Assembly: GCF_002242685.1 (NCBI RefSeq)
Contig: NZ_NBIM01000004.1
Location: forward strand, 169,475 to 233,474
Length of the DNA stretch: 64,000 nucleotides
Reading direction: 5' to 3'
Origin: Oceanimonas doudoroffii
GTDB taxonomy: Bacteria; Pseudomonadota; Gammaproteobacteria; Enterobacterales; Aeromonadaceae
In this document: in pieces, positions 24,654 to 33,116 of the stretch
Layout of the letters: the number at the start of each line of letters is the position of its first letter
Position numbering within the stretch: the stretch's first letter is position 1
Notes under the pieces: generated by a model
Told to the model about the DNA's origin: nothing
Databases searched by the model: none
What the model saw: the letters and a program-made list of their open reading frames with translations, nothing else
Program-made: the position numbers and the translations under genes

Positions 24654-26102
24654 ATGAATATTCTCAGCAATCAGGACCTGTTCCGGCAGGCCTGCTACGT
24701 CAACGGTCAGTGGATTGATGGCGACAACGGCATTGCCGTGACCAACCCGGCCGACCAGTCGGTGCTGGGCACCGTGCCCAGCCTCTCCGTGGAGCAGGTG
24801 AACGACGCCATTGTGCAGGCCCATGCCGCCATGGCCGGCTGGAGCGCACGGACCGCCAAGGAGCGCGCCAAGATTTTGCAGCGCTGGTTTGAACTGATCG
24901 AAGCCAATATCGACGATCTGGGCACCATCATGACCCTGGAGCAGGGCAAGCCGCTGCAGGAGGCCAAGGGCGAGATCCGCTATGCGGCGTCCTTTATCGA
25001 GTGGTTCGCCGAAGAAGGCAAGCGTGTCTACGGCGAGACCATTCCGCAGACCGTCAGCACCAATCGCCTGTCTACCATCAAGCAGCCTATCGGTGTGTGC
25101 AGCGCCATCACGCCCTGGAACTTTCCAGCCGCCATGATCACCCGCAAGGCCGCGCCCGCCCTGGCGGCAGGCTGCAGCATCATCATCAAGCCGGCCTCGG
25201 AAACGCCGTTCACCGCCCTGGCCCTGGCCGAACTGGCCGCCCAGGCGGGCATTCCCGCCGGCATTTTCAACGTGATCACCGGCGATGCCCGCACCCTGGG
25301 TGAACCCCTGACCAAGCATGAGCTGATCAGCAAGTTTTCCTTTACCGGCTCCACCCAGGTTGGCCGCAAGCTTTATGAGCAGTGCGCCTCAACCATCAAG
25401 AAAACCTCCCTTGAGCTCGGCGGCAACGCGCCCTTTATCGTGTTTGACGACGCCGATATCGACAAGGCCGTGGCCAGCGGCATGCTGGCGAAATTCCGTA
25501 ACGGCGGCCAGACCTGCGTTTGTGTTAACCGCTTTTACGTGCACGACGCCGTTTATGACGAGTTCCTGGAAAAATTCACCGCCAGGGTCGCCGAACTGCG
25601 GGTGGGCAACGGGCTGGAGCAAAACACCGATATCGGCCCCATGATCACTCGGCGTGCCATTGAGGGCATGAATGTGCTGCTGGAAGATGCCCTGGCCAAG
25701 GGCGCCCGCCTGGTGGATCTCGGCACCGAAATCGAGGAGCAGGGCAACTACATCAACCCGAAGATCCTGGTTGATGTGGATGACTCCATGGACATAGTGC
25801 ACGAAGAAATCTTCGGCCCCATTGCCACCCTGATCCGTTTCACCGATGAAGACGAAGTGCTGAACCGGGCCAATGACACCATTTTTGGCCTGGCCGCCTA
25901 CTTCTTCTCTCAGGATGTGCGCCGGGTATACCGCGTGGCAGAGCGACTGGAAAGCGGCATGGTCGGCATCAATACCGGCATGATTTCCAATGAAGTCGCG
26001 CCCTTTGGCGGGGTCAAGCAGTCCGGCCTGGGTAAGGAAGGCTCCCGATACGGCATTGAGGACTACCTGAAAGTGAAGTACCTCTGTATCGACATCGCCT
26101 GA
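24654..26102 (+). CDS. NAD(P)-dependent aldehyde dehydrogenase, probable malic semialdehyde dehydrogenase
   Basis: A 482-residue ALDH of the succinate-semialdehyde dehydrogenase (GabD-like) group. It has the catalytic Cys288 (NGGQTC), general base Glu254 (LELGGNAP), the cofactor loop TGSTQVG and TPWNFP near the N-terminal third. It lies between cntA and cntB, 33 and 23 bases from each, so it is almost surely in their operon. The obvious substrate is the malic semialdehyde released by CntAB, giving D-malate for the nearby D-malate dehydrogenase. By sequence alone it could equally oxidise succinic semialdehyde or betaine aldehyde. Confidence 0.85.
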   Translation: MNILSNQDLFRQACYVNGQWIDGDNGIAVTNPADQSVLGTVPSLSVEQVNDAIVQAHAAMAGWSARTAKERAKILQRWFELIEANIDDLGTIMTLEQGKPLQEAKGEIRYAASFIEWFAEEGKRVYGETIPQTVSTNRLSTIKQPIGVCSAITPWNFPAAMITRKAAPALAAGCSIIIKPASETPFTALALAELAAQAGIPAGIFNVITGDARTLGEPLTKHELISKFSFTGSTQVGRKLYEQCASTIKKTSLELGGNAPFIVFDDADIDKAVASGMLAKFRNGGQTCVCVNRFYVHDAVYDEFLEKFTARVAELRVGNGLEQNTDIGPMITRRAIEGMNVLLEDALAKGARLVDLGTEIEEQGNYINPKILVDVDDSMDIVHEEIFGPIATLIRFTDEDEVLNRANDTIFGLAAYFFSQDVRRVYRVAERLESGMVGINTGMISNEVAPFGGVKQSGLGKEGSRYGIEDYLKVKYLCIDIA

Positions 26103-26125
26103 TTTGAAATAAAGCGAGTACCGTT

Positions 26126-27076
26126 ATGCACCAGCAAAAAATTGCCGTCAGCGTCAGCAAGATCGAACGACTGAGCCCCAACATCAAGATGTTTGAATTT
26201 ACCGCCAAGGATACTCCCCTGAGTACCTTTCGTGCCGGTAGCCATGTCACCGTACACATGGATGAGGTGGGGATCAGACGCGCCTACTCGCTGATCAGCG
26301 ACCCTGATCGTCCCGAGCACTACCGCATTTCGGTGCTGCGGGATGAAAGCTCCAAGGGAGGTTCCGCCTACATGCACGACAGCGTGGCGGAAGGGGATGA
26401 ACTGTTCCTGTCACCGGCAGAGAACTTCTTTCCGCTGGTTCATGACAATACCTGCAAGCATGTGCTGGTTGCCGGCGGCATCGGCATCACGCCCTTCCTG
26501 TCCTACCTCTATGAGCTGGAACAGGCGGACATGGAGTTTGAGCTGCATTACTGCTTTCGCGATGGCGCCAATGCCGCCTATGTGAATCATCTGCGCGAGC
26601 GCATTGGTGATCGGCTGCATGTGTATGACAACGCCCAGGATCAGCACCTGTCGGTGGAGCAACTGGTGGCGCGCCAGGGCAAGAACACTCATCTCTATGT
26701 GTGTGGTCCCCAGCCGCTGATCAACGCGGTGATTGAGCACGGCAATGCCCTGCTGGGAGAAGAACAGACCCACTTCGAGAACTTTGGCGAAGTGGCCAGC
26801 AACGGCGACTCCTTTGAGGTGCACTTTCAGCGTTCCGGCTTCACCCTGGAGGTGGGCGAGAACATGTCCATCCTGCAGGCCATCGAGGCCGACAAGCGTA
26901 TCGCGATTGACTGCATGTGCCGCAACGGCGTGTGTGGCACCTGCGAAACCGCCATTCTGGAAGGGGAAGCCGATCACCGCGATCACTACCTGGACGACGA
27001 TGAACGCGCCTCTCAGCAGACCATGATGATCTGTGTCTCACGGGCCCGCAGCAAACGCCTGGTGCTGGATCTCTGA
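26126..27076 (+). CDS. cntB: Carnitine monooxygenase reductase CntB (YeaX)
   Basis: A 316-residue reductase of the phthalate dioxygenase reductase type. The flavin-binding RAYSLIS is at 52-58 and the NAD-binding GGIGITPF at 117-124. A C-terminal plant-type [2Fe-2S] ferredoxin domain follows, with cysteines 265, 270, 273 and 303 (C-x4-C-x2-C-x29-C). It transfers electrons from NAD(P)H to the Rieske centre of CntA. Last gene of the operon; a hairpin terminator follows directly. Confidence 0.9.
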   Translation: MHQQKIAVSVSKIERLSPNIKMFEFTAKDTPLSTFRAGSHVTVHMDEVGIRRAYSLISDPDRPEHYRISVLRDESSKGGSAYMHDSVAEGDELFLSPAENFFPLVHDNTCKHVLVAGGIGITPFLSYLYELEQADMEFELHYCFRDGANAAYVNHLRERIGDRLHVYDNAQDQHLSVEQLVARQGKNTHLYVCGPQPLINAVIEHGNALLGEEQTHFENFGEVASNGDSFEVHFQRSGFTLEVGENMSILQAIEADKRIAIDCMCRNGVCGTCETAILEGEADHRDHYLDDDERASQQTMMICVSRARSKRLVLDL

Positions 27077-27083
27077 TATTAAT

Positions 27084-27105
27084 TGGCGCCCTGCCCGGGG
27101 CGCCA
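27084..27105. terminator. Terminator between cntB and the HTH-PAS regulator
   Basis: An 8-bp stem TGGCGCCC / GGGCGCCA with a 6-base loop, followed by TTATTT. It lies between convergent genes, the right arm touching the regulator's stop codon. Confidence 0.75.
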
Positions 27106-28047
27106 TTATTTGGCCGCCCGGCCCGCTTCCTGCTCGAACTCGAACATCAGAAACGACTGCTGATCATCGTCCAGGTGGTGGTGTGCGGTGACCTCCCAGC
27201 CCTGAAACTGCAGCCGGCCCTTTCCGGTTTCGCACACTCGCTCCAGCCATGCCTTGTTGTTCATCACCAGCTGATACAACAACCGTTGCAGCTCCAGATA
27301 ATCCAGACTGTCGGCCTGCCCCTGGCGGTTACTGACCAGGATCTCGCCGGCCTTGTCGGTAAACACCACAGGGTGATCCATGTGCGCCAGCAGCACATCA
27401 AAATACTGCTTCATCTTGCGCAGGCGCAGCTCGTTATTCTTGCGCTCGGTGTTGTCGAGGCTGATGCCCAGCAGCTTGGTGACCTTGCCGTTGGGCCCCT
27501 TGACCCCGGTGGCCCGGGAAGTGATCCAGCGATGCTGGCCATGACGCTCGATTTTAAAGTCCATTTCATGGGCGCCACCTTCACGAATAATCCTGGAGTA
27601 GCCGTTCACCAGTTTGTCGCGGGCCTCATCGTTCATCAGGGCCCAGAAGTCATCGTTGGTGTTCAGGCGCACGCCATAAACGGCTTCCACATTGTCGGAG
27701 TATTGCAGCTCATCCGTCAGCAGGTCCCACTCCCAGGTGACGATTTCGGCCGATTCCTGCAGGTGTAACTCGGTGATATTGCTGACCCGGGTCTGTCCGG
27801 TATCGGCTTGCTGCTGGCCCTGCTCCGGCTGGACGTTGGTATATTCCCCGTACTTCAGCCAGATCTTGTCGACCTCCAGATGGCTGGCCAGGCGGTCGAG
27901 GTTGCCTTCATCGATCATGCCCCCCTTGGTCCACTTGTTGACCGCGGTACGGGAGACCCCCAGGGCCTCGGCCAGCCTGAGCTGGCTCATTTTCTTTTGT
28001 TTCAGCAGGGCCAGCAGGCGTTTTCCAAATTCATTGGTGCTCGTCAT
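27106..28047 (-). CDS. HTH (XRE-type) plus PAS domain transcription regulator
   Basis: A 313-residue protein. Residues about 5-65 are an XRE/Cro-type helix-turn-helix (KKMSQLRLAEALGVSRTAVNKWTKGG). After a Gln-rich linker (70-88), a PAS domain follows at about 95-210 with VTWEWDLLTDELQYSDNV and the PAS-associated stretch ERHGQHRWITSRATGVKGPNGKVTKLLGISLDNTERK. A 100-residue C-terminal region resembles a second, degenerate PAS. No kinase is present, so it is a one-component sensor. It sits inside the carnitine cluster and is a good candidate for the inducer-sensing regulator. It follows the LysR gene directly on the same strand. Confidence 0.8.
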   Translation of the reverse strand: MTSTNEFGKRLLALLKQKKMSQLRLAEALGVSRTAVNKWTKGGMIDEGNLDRLASHLEVDKIWLKYGEYTNVQPEQGQQQADTGQTRVSNITELHLQESAEIVTWEWDLLTDELQYSDNVEAVYGVRLNTNDDFWALMNDEARDKLVNGYSRIIREGGAHEMDFKIERHGQHRWITSRATGVKGPNGKVTKLLGISLDNTERKNNELRLRKMKQYFDVLLAHMDHPVVFTDKAGEILVSNRQGQADSLDYLELQRLLYQLVMNNKAWLERVCETGKGRLQFQGWEVTAHHHLDDDQQSFLMFEFEQEAGRAAK

Positions 28048-28992
28048 TTATCTTTGTTTACCTTGTGTTTGTTCGTCCTGACCCTTCCATTGCATGTTGT
28101 CCGCCAGGTACGTTTCCAGGCTCTCGATAAACACGCGCAGGTTGGCGCTGGTTCTGACACTGCGGGTATATACCGCATACACATCGGCGGTCTGATACCA
28201 CGCCGGCAGCACCCGGACCAGCAGCCCCTGTTCCAGCTCCTTCGCCACGCTCCAGATGGAGCGCAGCAATATGCCTTCACCGTTCAGGCACCATTGTTTG
28301 GCCACGTCGCCGTTATTGACACTCAGGCTGCTGTTGGGAGAGACCGTCATGCGCTCTTCTCCGCGCTCTATTTTCCAGGCGGCCGGGGCCTGATTGCGCT
28401 CGCGAATGCAGATGCAGGTATGCTGCCGCTCCAGCTCCTTGGGATGCTCGGGCCGGCCGTGCCGGGCCAGGTAGTCGGGCGAGGCACAAAGGATCCTGAT
28501 GTTGTTGGCGAGGCGCCGTGCAATGTGCTGCTCCGGCAGGGTGCCGCCGATGCACAGATCCAGATCCATGCGTTCACCGATGAGGTCCACCGGCCTGTCG
28601 ACCAGGGTCAGATCAATGCCCAGTTGTGGATAGCGCGCGCGCAGCGACAGAATAAAGGGGTTGAGGTATGCCGCCCCAAAGCCGGTGCTGCAGCTGATGC
28701 GCAGCACACCGCTAATCTCTTCACGACAGGCACCCAGTGCGGCCTTCATGTGCGCCAGCTGCTGCAGCAGCTGTTCGCCGGTGCCGAGCACGATTTCCCC
28801 TTCCGGGGTCAGACTGATGGCGCGGGCAGAGCGAAAGAACAGCACCAGCCCCAGGTTTTCCTCCAGCAGCTTGATGCGTTTGGACACATAGGCCGGAGAC
28901 ACCATCAACTGCTCCGCCGCGCGGGCAAAACTCATCAGGCGGGCGGCGGTGACAAACACCCTGATGTCTTCCAGGGCGGGCAGCTTGTCCAT
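28048..28992 (-). CDS. LysR-family regulator, DmlR (YeaT)-like
   Basis: A 314-residue LysR protein starting at the ATG at 28992; a TTG five codons earlier is in frame. The N-terminal winged helix is LEDIRVFVTAARLMSFARAAEQLMVSPAYVSKRIKLLEENLG. The effector domain starts near residue 90. It is divergent from the D-malate dehydrogenase gene with 99 bases between, exactly as dmlR and dmlA are arranged in E. coli. It therefore probably activates dmlA in response to D-malate. Its last codons abut the HTH-PAS gene (one base apart). Confidence 0.85.
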   Translation of the reverse strand: MDKLPALEDIRVFVTAARLMSFARAAEQLMVSPAYVSKRIKLLEENLGLVLFFRSARAISLTPEGEIVLGTGEQLLQQLAHMKAALGACREEISGVLRISCSTGFGAAYLNPFILSLRARYPQLGIDLTLVDRPVDLIGERMDLDLCIGGTLPEQHIARRLANNIRILCASPDYLARHGRPEHPKELERQHTCICIRERNQAPAAWKIERGEERMTVSPNSSLSVNNGDVAKQWCLNGEGILLRSIWSVAKELEQGLLVRVLPAWYQTADVYAVYTRSVRTSANLRVFIESLETYLADNMQWKGQDEQTQGKQR

Positions 28993-29091
28993 AAACCGTA
29001 AACCCAAAGATTACATTTCGTGCCTACATCTTATCAGAGCAGATCATAAACTGGTTGCCTAAATTCTCACTTTGAACAGCCAGGGGTAATC

Positions 29092-30162
29092 ATGGGAACA
29101 CATTTCAATATCGCCGTCATTCCCGGCGACGGCATCGGCAAGGAAGTCATTCCCGAAGGCCTGAAGGTACTGCAGGCCGCCGCCGGCAAGCACGGCATCA
29201 GCATGGAGTTCACCCATTTCGACTGGTCGTGCGAGACCTACCACAGCACCGGCAAAATGATGCCGGACGACGGCCTGGAGCAGCTCAGCAAGTTCGATGC
29301 CATTTTCCTGGGGGCGGTTGGCTTTCCCGGCGTGCCCGACCATATCTCCCTGTGGGGCCTGTTGCTGCCGATTCGCCGCGCCTTCAACCAGTATGTCAAC
29401 CTGCGTCCGGTGCGCCTGTTTGAAGGGCTGCAGTCACCGCTGGCCAACAAACAGCCCGGTGACATCGACTTTTATGTGGTACGCGAAAACGTAGAGGGCG
29501 AATACTCCGCCATCGGCGGCATTCAGTATGAAGGCACCGAGGACGAGGTGGTTTCCCAGCAAAGCATCTTTACCCGCAAGGGCACGGACCGCATTCTGAA
29601 ATATGCCTTTGAGCTGGCCCGCTCCCGGGACAAGAAACACCTCAGCTCGGCCACCAAGTCCAACGGCCTGTTTCATTCCATGCCCTACTGGGACAGCCGG
29701 GTGGCGGCCATGGCGAAAGACTACCCCGACCTTAAGGTGGACCAGTTCCATATCGACATCTTCACCGCCAACCTGGTGAGAATGCCGGAATTCTACGACG
29801 TGATTGTGGGCTCCAACCTGTTCGGGGATATTTTGTCCGATCTGGGTCCCGCCTGCACCGGCACCATTGCCATTGCGCCGTCCGCCAATATCAACCCGGA
29901 GAAAACCTTTCCCTCCATGTTTGAGCCGGTGCACGGCTCGGCCCCCGATATTGCCGGCCAGAACATCGCCAACCCCATCGGCACCATCTGGGCAGCGGCC
30001 ATGATGATGCAGCACCTGGGCAGCCAGGCCATGCACGACACCATCATGAGCGCGGTGGAAGCCGCCATTCGCGACCGACTCTCCCTGACCCGGGACATGG
30101 GCGGCACGGCCAGCACCCAGGAGCTTGGCCAGGCGGTCACCGACCTGATCCTCGCCCAGTAA
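29092..30162 (+). CDS. dmlA: D-malate dehydrogenase (decarboxylating) / tartrate dehydrogenase family
   Basis: A 356-residue member of the isocitrate/isopropylmalate dehydrogenase family. It has the N-terminal VIPGDGIGKEV, the substrate loop LLLPIRRAFNQYVNLRPVRLF, VRENVEGEYS, metal-binding Asp motifs VGSNLFGDILSDLG, and the NAD-binding EPVHGSAPDIAGQNIANPIG. Length and pattern match DmlA/TtuC. It oxidises D-malate to pyruvate and CO2 with NAD. In this locus it would finish the carnitine backbone: malic semialdehyde to D-malate to pyruvate. The divergent LysR gene supports a DmlR-DmlA pair. Confidence 0.9.
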   Translation: MGTHFNIAVIPGDGIGKEVIPEGLKVLQAAAGKHGISMEFTHFDWSCETYHSTGKMMPDDGLEQLSKFDAIFLGAVGFPGVPDHISLWGLLLPIRRAFNQYVNLRPVRLFEGLQSPLANKQPGDIDFYVVRENVEGEYSAIGGIQYEGTEDEVVSQQSIFTRKGTDRILKYAFELARSRDKKHLSSATKSNGLFHSMPYWDSRVAAMAKDYPDLKVDQFHIDIFTANLVRMPEFYDVIVGSNLFGDILSDLGPACTGTIAIAPSANINPEKTFPSMFEPVHGSAPDIAGQNIANPIGTIWAAAMMMQHLGSQAMHDTIMSAVEAAIRDRLSLTRDMGGTASTQELGQAVTDLILAQ

Positions 30163-30186
30163 CCGGCGCGGTAACGGACACAAAAA

Positions 30187-30210
30187 AAGGGAGCACCGAC
30201 GTGCTCCCTT
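30187..30210. terminator. Bidirectional terminator between dmlA and the TerC gene
   Basis: A perfect 10-bp stem AAGGGAGCAC / GTGCTCCCTT with a CGAC loop and A/T runs on both sides. Confidence 0.85.
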
Positions 30211-30227
30211 GTTGATCAGTCACCGGT

Positions 30228-31760
30228 TCAGGCGGCGAGCGGAGTGATGCGCACCTGGGCGATGCGGAAGTCTTCCACTTCCGTGACCTCAAAGCGCAGA
30301 TCCTCGTGCTCAAACACGGCACCGGCTTCCGGCAGCTGACCGGCCAGCGCCAGCAGCATGCCCGCCAGGGTGGCGTATTCGTCATCCGGATCCACCAATC
30401 CCTTGCGTGACAGTACCTGCTCCAGGTAGTGCAGATCGGTACTGCCCTTGACCAGCCAGCCGTTGTCTTCCACCAGCACTTCCGGATCCTCGTCTTCGTC
30501 GAGAAACTCGCCGACAATGGCTTCCAGCAGGTCGTGGGGCGTGACCAGACCCTGCACGGTGCCGAACTCATCGTTCACCAGCACCATGTTGCCGCGGGCG
30601 TCGCGCAGCACGTTGAGCAGTCGGATCACGCTGATGCTGTCGGGCACGATAATGGGCGCGCCGCCTTCCGCCAGCTCCGCCAGGGTCTTGCCAGCCTTCA
30701 GGCCGGCCATCAGATCCTTGGCCCGCACCACGCCCAGCAGGTTGTCGAGCTCGCCGTCGCACACCGGGAACTGGCTGTGGGACGAAGCCATCAGCTCCGC
30801 CACCTGCTCTTCCCGCGTGTCGTTCACGTCCAGCCAGACGATGTCGGAGCGGGGCGTCATCACGGTGCGAATGGAGCGCTCGGCCAGCGACAGCACGCCG
30901 CTTATCATATTGCGCTCTTCTTCCACAAAGCCCTGCTGCTCGGTTTGCTGGGGCGCTTCTTCAGACTCGTCTTCGGCCTTCAGCTTGCCCCCCATCAGCC
31001 GGAAAATGGCGTCTGTGGTGCGTTCCCGCAGGGGCCGGTGGGCTTCCTGGCGGACCTTGTTGCGCTGGGCCAGCTGGTTAAAGAACTCGATAAGAATCGA
31101 GAAGCCAATGGCCGCATACAGATAACCCTTGGGAATGTGGAAGCCAAAGCCTTCCGCCACCAGGCTGAAACCGATCATCAGCAGGAAGCTCAGGCACAGC
31201 ACCACGACCGTGGGGTGGGCGTTGACGAAGTCGGTCAGGGATTTGGATGCCGCCAGCATCACCGCCATGGCGACCACCACGGCGATCATCATCACCGCCA
31301 GGTTATCGACCATGCCCACGGCGGTAATAATGGAGTCGAGCGAAAACACCGCATCCAGCACCAGGATCTGGGCAATCACCACGCCAAAGCCGGCATAGAC
31401 ATTGCTTTTCTCCTCTTCCTGCATGTTGCCTTCCAGCCGCTCGTGCAGCTCGGAGGTGGCCTTGAACAGCAGGAACAGACCACCGGCCATGAGAATGAGG
31501 TCCCGCCCCGAGAAGCTGAAGCTGCCCAGGGTCACCAGCGGTGTGGTCAGCGTCACCAGCCAGGACACCACACTCAACAGGCCCAGGCGCATCACCAGCG
31601 CCAGGGTCAGGCCTATCACCCGTGCTTTTTCCCGCTGATGAGGCGGCAGTTTTTTCACCAGAATGGCAATAAATACCAGGTTGTCGATACCCAGTACGAT
31701 TTCAAGAATAACCAGTGTCAGCAAACCCGCCCACACGGACGGATCCATCAGGAATTCCAT
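30228..31760 (-). CDS. TerC-family membrane protein with CBS pair and CorC/HlyC domain (YoaE-like)
   Basis: A 510-residue protein. Residues 1-225 form a TerC domain of seven helices with the acidic metal-site motifs [13 protein letters not shown] and [17 protein letters not shown]. Residues about 290-420 hold two CBS domains, starting [15 protein letters not shown], and the C-terminal 80 residues a transporter-associated CorC/HlyC domain. E. coli YoaE and YegH have the same plan. TerC proteins are linked to manganese export and metal loading of exported enzymes; CBS domains suggest nucleotide control. It stands alone between two terminators or gaps. Confidence 0.9.
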   Translation of the reverse strand: MEFLMDPSVWAGLLTLVILEIVLGIDNLVFIAILVKKLPPHQREKARVIGLTLALVMRLGLLSVVSWLVTLTTPLVTLGSFSFSGRDLILMAGGLFLLFKATSELHERLEGNMQEEEKSNVYAGFGVVIAQILVLDAVFSLDSIITAVGMVDNLAVMMIAVVVAMAVMLAASKSLTDFVNAHPTVVVLCLSFLLMIGFSLVAEGFGFHIPKGYLYAAIGFSILIEFFNQLAQRNKVRQEAHRPLRERTTDAIFRLMGGKLKAEDESEEAPQQTEQQGFVEEERNMISGVLSLAERSIRTVMTPRSDIVWLDVNDTREEQVAELMASSHSQFPVCDGELDNLLGVVRAKDLMAGLKAGKTLAELAEGGAPIIVPDSISVIRLLNVLRDARGNMVLVNDEFGTVQGLVTPHDLLEAIVGEFLDEDEDPEVLVEDNGWLVKGSTDLHYLEQVLSRKGLVDPDDEYATLAGMLLALAGQLPEAGAVFEHEDLRFEVTEVEDFRIAQVRITPLAA

Positions 31761-32030
31761 GTTTTACCTCGTTGAGAGAATGTGGTTAAGCGGATCAGCG
31801 AATCACGCGCGCCAGGCCGGAAACGTGAGTATAGTCACGGCAGCGAGCGGGTCGGAACAAAACGGCGGACGCCGGAAAAAGCGGGGAAAGGCAGGAAAAT
31901 GAGTGATTAACAGCGTGTTGCAAGCAACTTCGCGAGCAGTCCATATAGTACACCGGCGTTTGGCCGGACCTCTTGGTTAAAATGAGCGCATATCATAATC
32001 GGAAAACGCCCGCTGGCAATAGTATTTCGA
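31761..32030. other. Intergenic gap between the TerC and LysR genes
   Basis: 270 bases. Both neighbours are on the minus strand. It must hold the TerC gene's promoter and leader. I looked for the manganese (yybP-ykoY) riboswitch that precedes many TerC genes and did not find its conserved core. Confidence 0.4.
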
Positions 32031-32954
32031 TTATCTGCTCGGCCGGGGGCTGAGCCCGGGATCACCCCCCTGGACCGCCCCGTTCGCAGCCTGCTCCCGA
32101 ATCCAATCGCAAAAGACCTGCACCGCCGTCGACGGCTGGGGATGATGGAACAGCCAGTACGCCCGCTGTTCATTCACCGGCTGATCGAACAAGGTCAGCA
32201 GGGTGCCCTGAAGCAGTTCGTCCTCGATCAGCCGGAGCGGACACAAGGCTACTCCCTGACCGGTAATGGCAGCGGCGCTGAGCAGGTTGAATTCCTGGTA
32301 AATGCCGCCGTCGCTCAGGGTAGCCGGATTGAGCCCGTGGTGCCGAAACCACTGCTGCCAGGGCTGGTGGGAATGATCGTGCAGCAGTTCCCAGTGCAGC
32401 AAGTCCACCGGCTGACGGGCTTCCCCCACTCGATCCAGATACAAGGGGCTGGCCACCGGATAGGTGGCCCCGGAAAACAACCGCTGCCCCTCGGCCTGTG
32501 CCGGCGGCTCGCCATCCAGCCAGTTGATCAGCACATCGGCCTCGGCATCGATGGGAGCATAGAGGTAATCGGCATACTGAATGCTAATGGACAGCTCCGG
32601 GTAGCGCTCGCGAAAGCCACTCAGGCGCGGGATCAGCCAGCGCACCGCCACAGAGGGCAGGCAGCGCACCCGCAATCGCTGCCCCTGTTCCTTACTCAAC
32701 AGGCCATCCACCGCCTGGTCGAGCAGGCGAAACCCTTCACGCAACCCTTCCGCCAGCCGCCGCCCTTCGGCGGTCGGCACCACGCCGCGTCCGCTGCGGG
32801 CCACCAGGGCGACTCCCAGGCTGTCTTCCAGCCGGCGCAGCTGGTGGCTGACTGCCGACTGGGTAATGCTCAAGGCCTGAGCCGCCGCCCTCAGGCTGCC
32901 GGTCGAGACGATGGCATCAAAGGCTTTCAGGGAAGACAGGCTGGGGCGCACCAT
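32031..32954 (-). CDS. LysR-family regulator (GcvA-like) of the symporter-DUF1989-pxp operon
   Basis: A 307-residue LysR protein. Its helix-turn-helix region LKAFDAIVSTGSLRAAAQALSITQSAVSHQLRRLEDSLG is of the GcvA/AmpR branch. The C-terminal effector domain covers about 90-290. It is divergent from the sodium symporter gene across 162 bases, which carry a textbook T-N11-A operator. The likely role is activation of the five-gene operon in the presence of its substrate and negative autoregulation. Confidence 0.85.
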   Translation of the reverse strand: MVRPSLSSLKAFDAIVSTGSLRAAAQALSITQSAVSHQLRRLEDSLGVALVARSGRGVVPTAEGRRLAEGLREGFRLLDQAVDGLLSKEQGQRLRVRCLPSVAVRWLIPRLSGFRERYPELSISIQYADYLYAPIDAEADVLINWLDGEPPAQAEGQRLFSGATYPVASPLYLDRVGEARQPVDLLHWELLHDHSHQPWQQWFRHHGLNPATLSDGGIYQEFNLLSAAAITGQGVALCPLRLIEDELLQGTLLTLFDQPVNEQRAYWLFHHPQPSTAVQVFCDWIREQAANGAVQGGDPGLSPRPSR

Positions 32955-32965
32955 AAAACATGACT

Positions 32966-32990
32966 TAAATTCATATAATGATCGAATTTA
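32966..32990. promoter_or_regulatory. LysR-type operator, TAAATTC-N11-GAATTTA
   Basis: A perfect 7-bp inverted repeat (32966-32972 and 32984-32990) separated by exactly 11 bases, with T and A at the inner LysR-consensus positions. The spacer includes TATAAT, a candidate -10 box. It sits just upstream of the LysR gene and some 130 bases before the symporter gene. Confidence 0.7.
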
Positions 32991-33116
32991 TATCACTTTT
33001 AGATAATTAAAAACATATATAACCTCGTTCTCATCAGGTTTTGCGCCAGGGGTGGCGCCCCGGCCATGCCCCGGTCACACCGATCTCAATCAGGGAAGAA
33101 ACAACGAGGTATCTCT

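Noticed and set aside
30429..31775. A 448-codon plus-strand frame opposite the TerC gene
   Set aside because: Gln/His-rich antisense composition; TerC and CBS motifs on the minus strand are unmistakable.
31761..32030. Manganese (yybP-ykoY) riboswitch before the TerC gene
   Set aside because: The conserved core of that riboswitch was not found on the minus strand.
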